This document shows positions 61,862 to 64,000 of a stretch of DNA of 64,000 nucleotides, piece after piece (positions within the stretch are counted from its first letter, which is position 1; every line of letters begins with the position of its first letter). Source of the DNA: Rhizobium sp. 16-449-1b (lineage in GTDB: Bacteria > Pseudomonadota > Alphaproteobacteria > Rhizobiales > Rhizobiaceae). Under the pieces are notes generated by a model. The model was not told the origin of the DNA. It ran no database searches and saw nothing but the letters and a program-made list of their open reading frames with translations. The position numbers were made by a program, and so were the translations under genes. The stretch is taken from contig NZ_JAGHMH010000016.1 of NCBI RefSeq assembly GCF_017741935.1, positions 124,001 through 188,000 on the forward strand, in the 5' to 3' direction.

Positions 61862-62989
61862 ATGACGATGGACCAGACGAACGACGTGGGCATGGCGGCG
61901 AAAGACGCCGGACAGATCTCGATCGAGGCAAGGGTCAGCGACCTTGTGCGCCTTGGGATCATCGGCCTCTTCGCCTACTGGACGGTGCTTCTCATCGCAC
62001 CCTTCGCGCTGATCGTCGTCTGGTCGGCCATCCTTGCCGTCGCGCTCTACCCGATGTTCAACGCACTCTCGCGGCTGATCGGGAACCGGCCGGTGATTGC
62101 CGCGACGGTCATCGTCGTCGCCTGCCTCGTGCTGATCATAGCGCCCGTGGCGCTCGTGGCGGTCAACTTCGCCGACGCGGTGGAAGGCCTGGTCGGCAAG
62201 CTCCAGGCGGAGAGCTTCGCGCTGCCGGCAGCACCCGAGAGCATTCGCGCATGGCCGGTCATCGGCGAACGCCTTTATGCGGGCTGGAACAAAGTGGCCG
62301 GCGATCTCGCCTCCAACATCATCGAATATCAAAAGCCGATCCTGCATGTGATGGGCATCGTGGTCGCCAAGCTCGCCTCGATCAGCGGCGGCGTTCTGAG
62401 CTTCGTCGCCTCCGTTATCCTCTCCGGCTTTTTCCTCACCCAGTCCACGCGGCTCGCCGAAACCATTCAGGTTCTGGCAAACCGCATCGCCGGCGACCGG
62501 GGCGTCGGCTTCGCCAAGCTTGCGGGAACGACGGTCAGGAATGTCTCGCGCGGCGTGATCGGCGTTGCCTTCCTGCAGACGCTGATGTGCGGCCTGTGCT
62601 TCGCCTTCTTCGACCTGCCCGCGCGGGGCGCGCTGACCTTCATCATCTTCATGCTCTGCGTCATGCAGCTGGGTCCGGGGCTGGTCCTCGTGCCGGCGAT
62701 CATCTGGGGCTGGCTCTCATGGCCGACATCAGTCGCCCTGGCACTGACAGTCGTCGCGGTGCCGATCATGCTGGTCGACAACGTCCTGAAGCCGATCCTG
62801 ATGGCCAAAGGCCTCTCGACGCCGATGCTGGTGATCCTGATCGGGGTTATCGGCGGCACGCTATCCTACGGGCTGCTCGGCCTGTTTCTCGGGCCGATCG
62901 TGCTCAGCGTGTTCTACGAGCTGCTGCGCGCCTGGGCCTGGCCACCGCGAGACATCACGGAAACAAAGCCGCTTGTGCCGGTTGATTGA
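61862..62989 (+). CDS. AI-2E family (PerM-like) permease
   Basis: 375-residue polytopic membrane protein of the AI-2E transporter/PerM family. Seven to eight hydrophobic segments (for example LGIIGLFAYWTVLLIAPFAL, PVIAATVIVVACLVLIIAPV, and the C-terminal IGVIGGTLSYGLLGLFLGPI, which is the family's most conserved motif). Members export autoinducer-2 or act as antiporters; the substrate here is unknown. ATG at 61862 with in-frame ATG at 61868 as alternative. Third gene of the run, 34 bp after ppk2. Confidence 0.88.
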   Translation: MTMDQTNDVGMAAKDAGQISIEARVSDLVRLGIIGLFAYWTVLLIAPFALIVVWSAILAVALYPMFNALSRLIGNRPVIAATVIVVACLVLIIAPVALVAVNFADAVEGLVGKLQAESFALPAAPESIRAWPVIGERLYAGWNKVAGDLASNIIEYQKPILHVMGIVVAKLASISGGVLSFVASVILSGFFLTQSTRLAETIQVLANRIAGDRGVGFAKLAGTTVRNVSRGVIGVAFLQTLMCGLCFAFFDLPARGALTFIIFMLCVMQLGPGLVLVPAIIWGWLSWPTSVALALTVVAVPIMLVDNVLKPILMAKGLSTPMLVILIGVIGGTLSYGLLGLFLGPIVLSVFYELLRAWAWPPRDITETKPLVPVD

Positions 62990-63016
62990 GCCGGGACGCA
63001 AGCAGGCTGAACAGCC

Positions 63017-63268
63017 TCACCCCTGAGATCTGAGCCCGCCGGAGCAATAGAGGATAACCTCCTGCTCGATCTCATGACAGAGCTCGGAATACTCCGCGAT
63101 CAGACTTTCCTGCAGCGGCTTCTCGCTGCGAAACCGGTCGAGCGCGTCGGCGGCCAATGCGTAGGACTCGAACATGTCACCGAGCGCTTCCGTGGGCACA
63201 CCTGACAGGACATGCCGGATATCCGGCAGTCTGAGCATCAGCCTCCTCCGTCCGCGCTCGCGGTTCAT
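63017..63268 (-). CDS. Small hypothetical protein
   Basis: 83 residues, mixed helical, with two cysteines (LCHEIEQEVILYC). The ATG at 63268 has a good site (GGAGGT); a second ATG at 63238 also has GGAGGAGG upstream, so two forms are possible. No signal or membrane segment. No function recognised. Convergent with the AI-2E gene. Confidence 0.55.
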   Translation of the reverse strand: MNRERGRRRLMLRLPDIRHVLSGVPTEALGDMFESYALAADALDRFRSEKPLQESLIAEYSELCHEIEQEVILYCSGGLRSQG

Positions 63269-63388
63269 GGCTTACCTCCGCATTCACTACTCCTTGTACG
63301 AATCCCTGAGGGTGTCGGATTGTTCCGCGATGCAACAAATATCGCTTTTTATCGACAAACAGCCATGATGATGCAGGCAGGCACTGGA

Positions 63389-64000
63389 TTACTCCGGCAG
63401 CGCGGTCTGACGGAAGAAGGTGACAATGGCCTCGTCGGGCACACCGAACCATGTCGTGAAGAGGTCCACGAAATCAGCCGAGGCATAAGTCTGGCTGAGC
63501 GCGCGATCGACGGCGAGACGGAAGTCTTCGTCACCGCGCGCCAGTTCCAGCCCCAGCGGCTCATAGGTGAAATGCCGCCTCAGAACCACGAGATTGCCGG
63601 CATTGTCGCTGCGCGCGGCCGCATCCATCAGGAGCGGCATGTCGCCGAAAAGTGCTGCCGAACTGCCGTCGACGACACGCTCGATACCGATCGCATAGCT
63701 TTCCACCGGCACCGATGTCGCCGCCAGCTGGAAGGTCTTGATCCGGTCAGCCAGCCAGCGCTCGCTGGTCGTGCCCGCGATCGACGAGAAAGTCTTGTGC
63801 TCGAGGATGGTGCGAGCGGGAGAGCCGCGCCAGATCGGCCGGCTTGTGGGCTGCCCATAGGCCAGCACCTCGGTCAACGCCAAAGGTGCGCTCTTGCTCA
63901 GGACCACGCCGGTGCCGCTCGGAAAGATCGGCAGCGAGAAGGACACTTCGGCGCGACGCGTGAGCGTGATCGGCTCGGCCCCGCAGACGAGATCCACCGT
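63389..64000 (-). CDS. Solute-binding protein (amino-acid ABC type), 5' truncated by window end
   Basis: The visible 203 C-terminal residues belong to a periplasmic solute-binding protein of family 3: the visible start TVDLVCGAEPITLTRRAEV then SFSLPIF is the family's central 'vDl...T.R...vdFS.Pi' block, so about 100 residues including the signal lie beyond the window. Later, VESYAIGIERVVDGSSAALFGD and the C-terminal helix FFRQTALPE fit. The frame continues to base 64000 (codon ACG at 63998-64000). No transporter subunits are visible; ligand unknown. Confidence 0.82.
   Translation of the reverse strand, partial: TVDLVCGAEPITLTRRAEVSFSLPIFPSGTGVVLSKSAPLALTEVLAYGQPTSRPIWRGSPARTILEHKTFSSIAGTTSERWLADRIKTFQLAATSVPVESYAIGIERVVDGSSAALFGDMPLLMDAAARSDNAGNLVVLRRHFTYEPLGLELARGDEDFRLAVDRALSQTYASADFVDLFTTWFGVPDEAIVTFFRQTALPE

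Overview
The window reads as chromosome or chromid DNA from a Rhizobiaceae alphaproteobacterium (Rhizobium/Agrobacterium/Sinorhizobium group). The reasons are a succinoglycan-type exo cluster with the characteristic exoZ-Q-F-Y and exoH-K-L-A-M-O-P gene strings, a RopA-type alphaproteobacterial porin, dense operons with ATGA/GTGA overlaps, and high-GC codon use. No tRNA, rRNA, insertion sequence, CRISPR array or replication origin was seen.

Layout. 1-3071: 3' part of an RND efflux permease gene. 3066-19605: exopolysaccharide (succinoglycan-like) cluster: exoZ, exoQ, exoF, exoY (minus); exoX, exoU (plus); exoW (minus); exoH, exoK, a fused exoL-exoA frame, exoM, exoO, exoP (plus). exoB, exoV, exoT, exoI and exoN of the S. 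meliloti cluster are not in the window. 19606-28380: a PPP-type phosphatase, two Rrf2 regulators, small hypothetical genes, glutamine-dependent NAD synthetase, an orphan PntA-like protein, a RopA porin and a CorA/ZntB transporter. 28656-35139: a dimethylglycine/sarcosine-dehydrogenase-like enzyme, then a membrane-linked three-subunit FAD dehydrogenase (subunit 3, GMC flavoprotein, triheme cytochrome c). 35459-38605: a periplasmic methionine-sulfoxide repair operon (msrB, dipZ, msrA); DipZ carries a Met-rich linker.

38938-52468 is the most unusual part. It holds UDP-galactopyranose mutase, a SPINDLY/GT41-type O-glycosyltransferase with TPRs, a 1745-residue protein built from 216 uninterrupted octapeptide repeats in a 17-octad (136 aa, 408 bp) super-repeat, an unrecognised 235-aa protein, and a tightly overlapped five-gene operon (nucleotidyltransferase, GDPD-like phosphodiesterase, HAD phosphatase, second nucleotidyltransferase, cupin). 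I propose, as inference only, that these form a dedicated system making and glycosylating a giant Ser/Thr-rich surface or scaffold protein.

52701-64000: envelope genes (OmpA-like, Cys-rich repeat protein, DUF2950, DUF3300), a DUF3302-HlyD pair, a run of SulP transporter, PPK2 kinase and AI-2E-family permease, a small hypothetical gene, and the 3' part of an amino-acid-type solute-binding protein gene cut by the window end. Several strong hairpin terminators separate the units and are listed.
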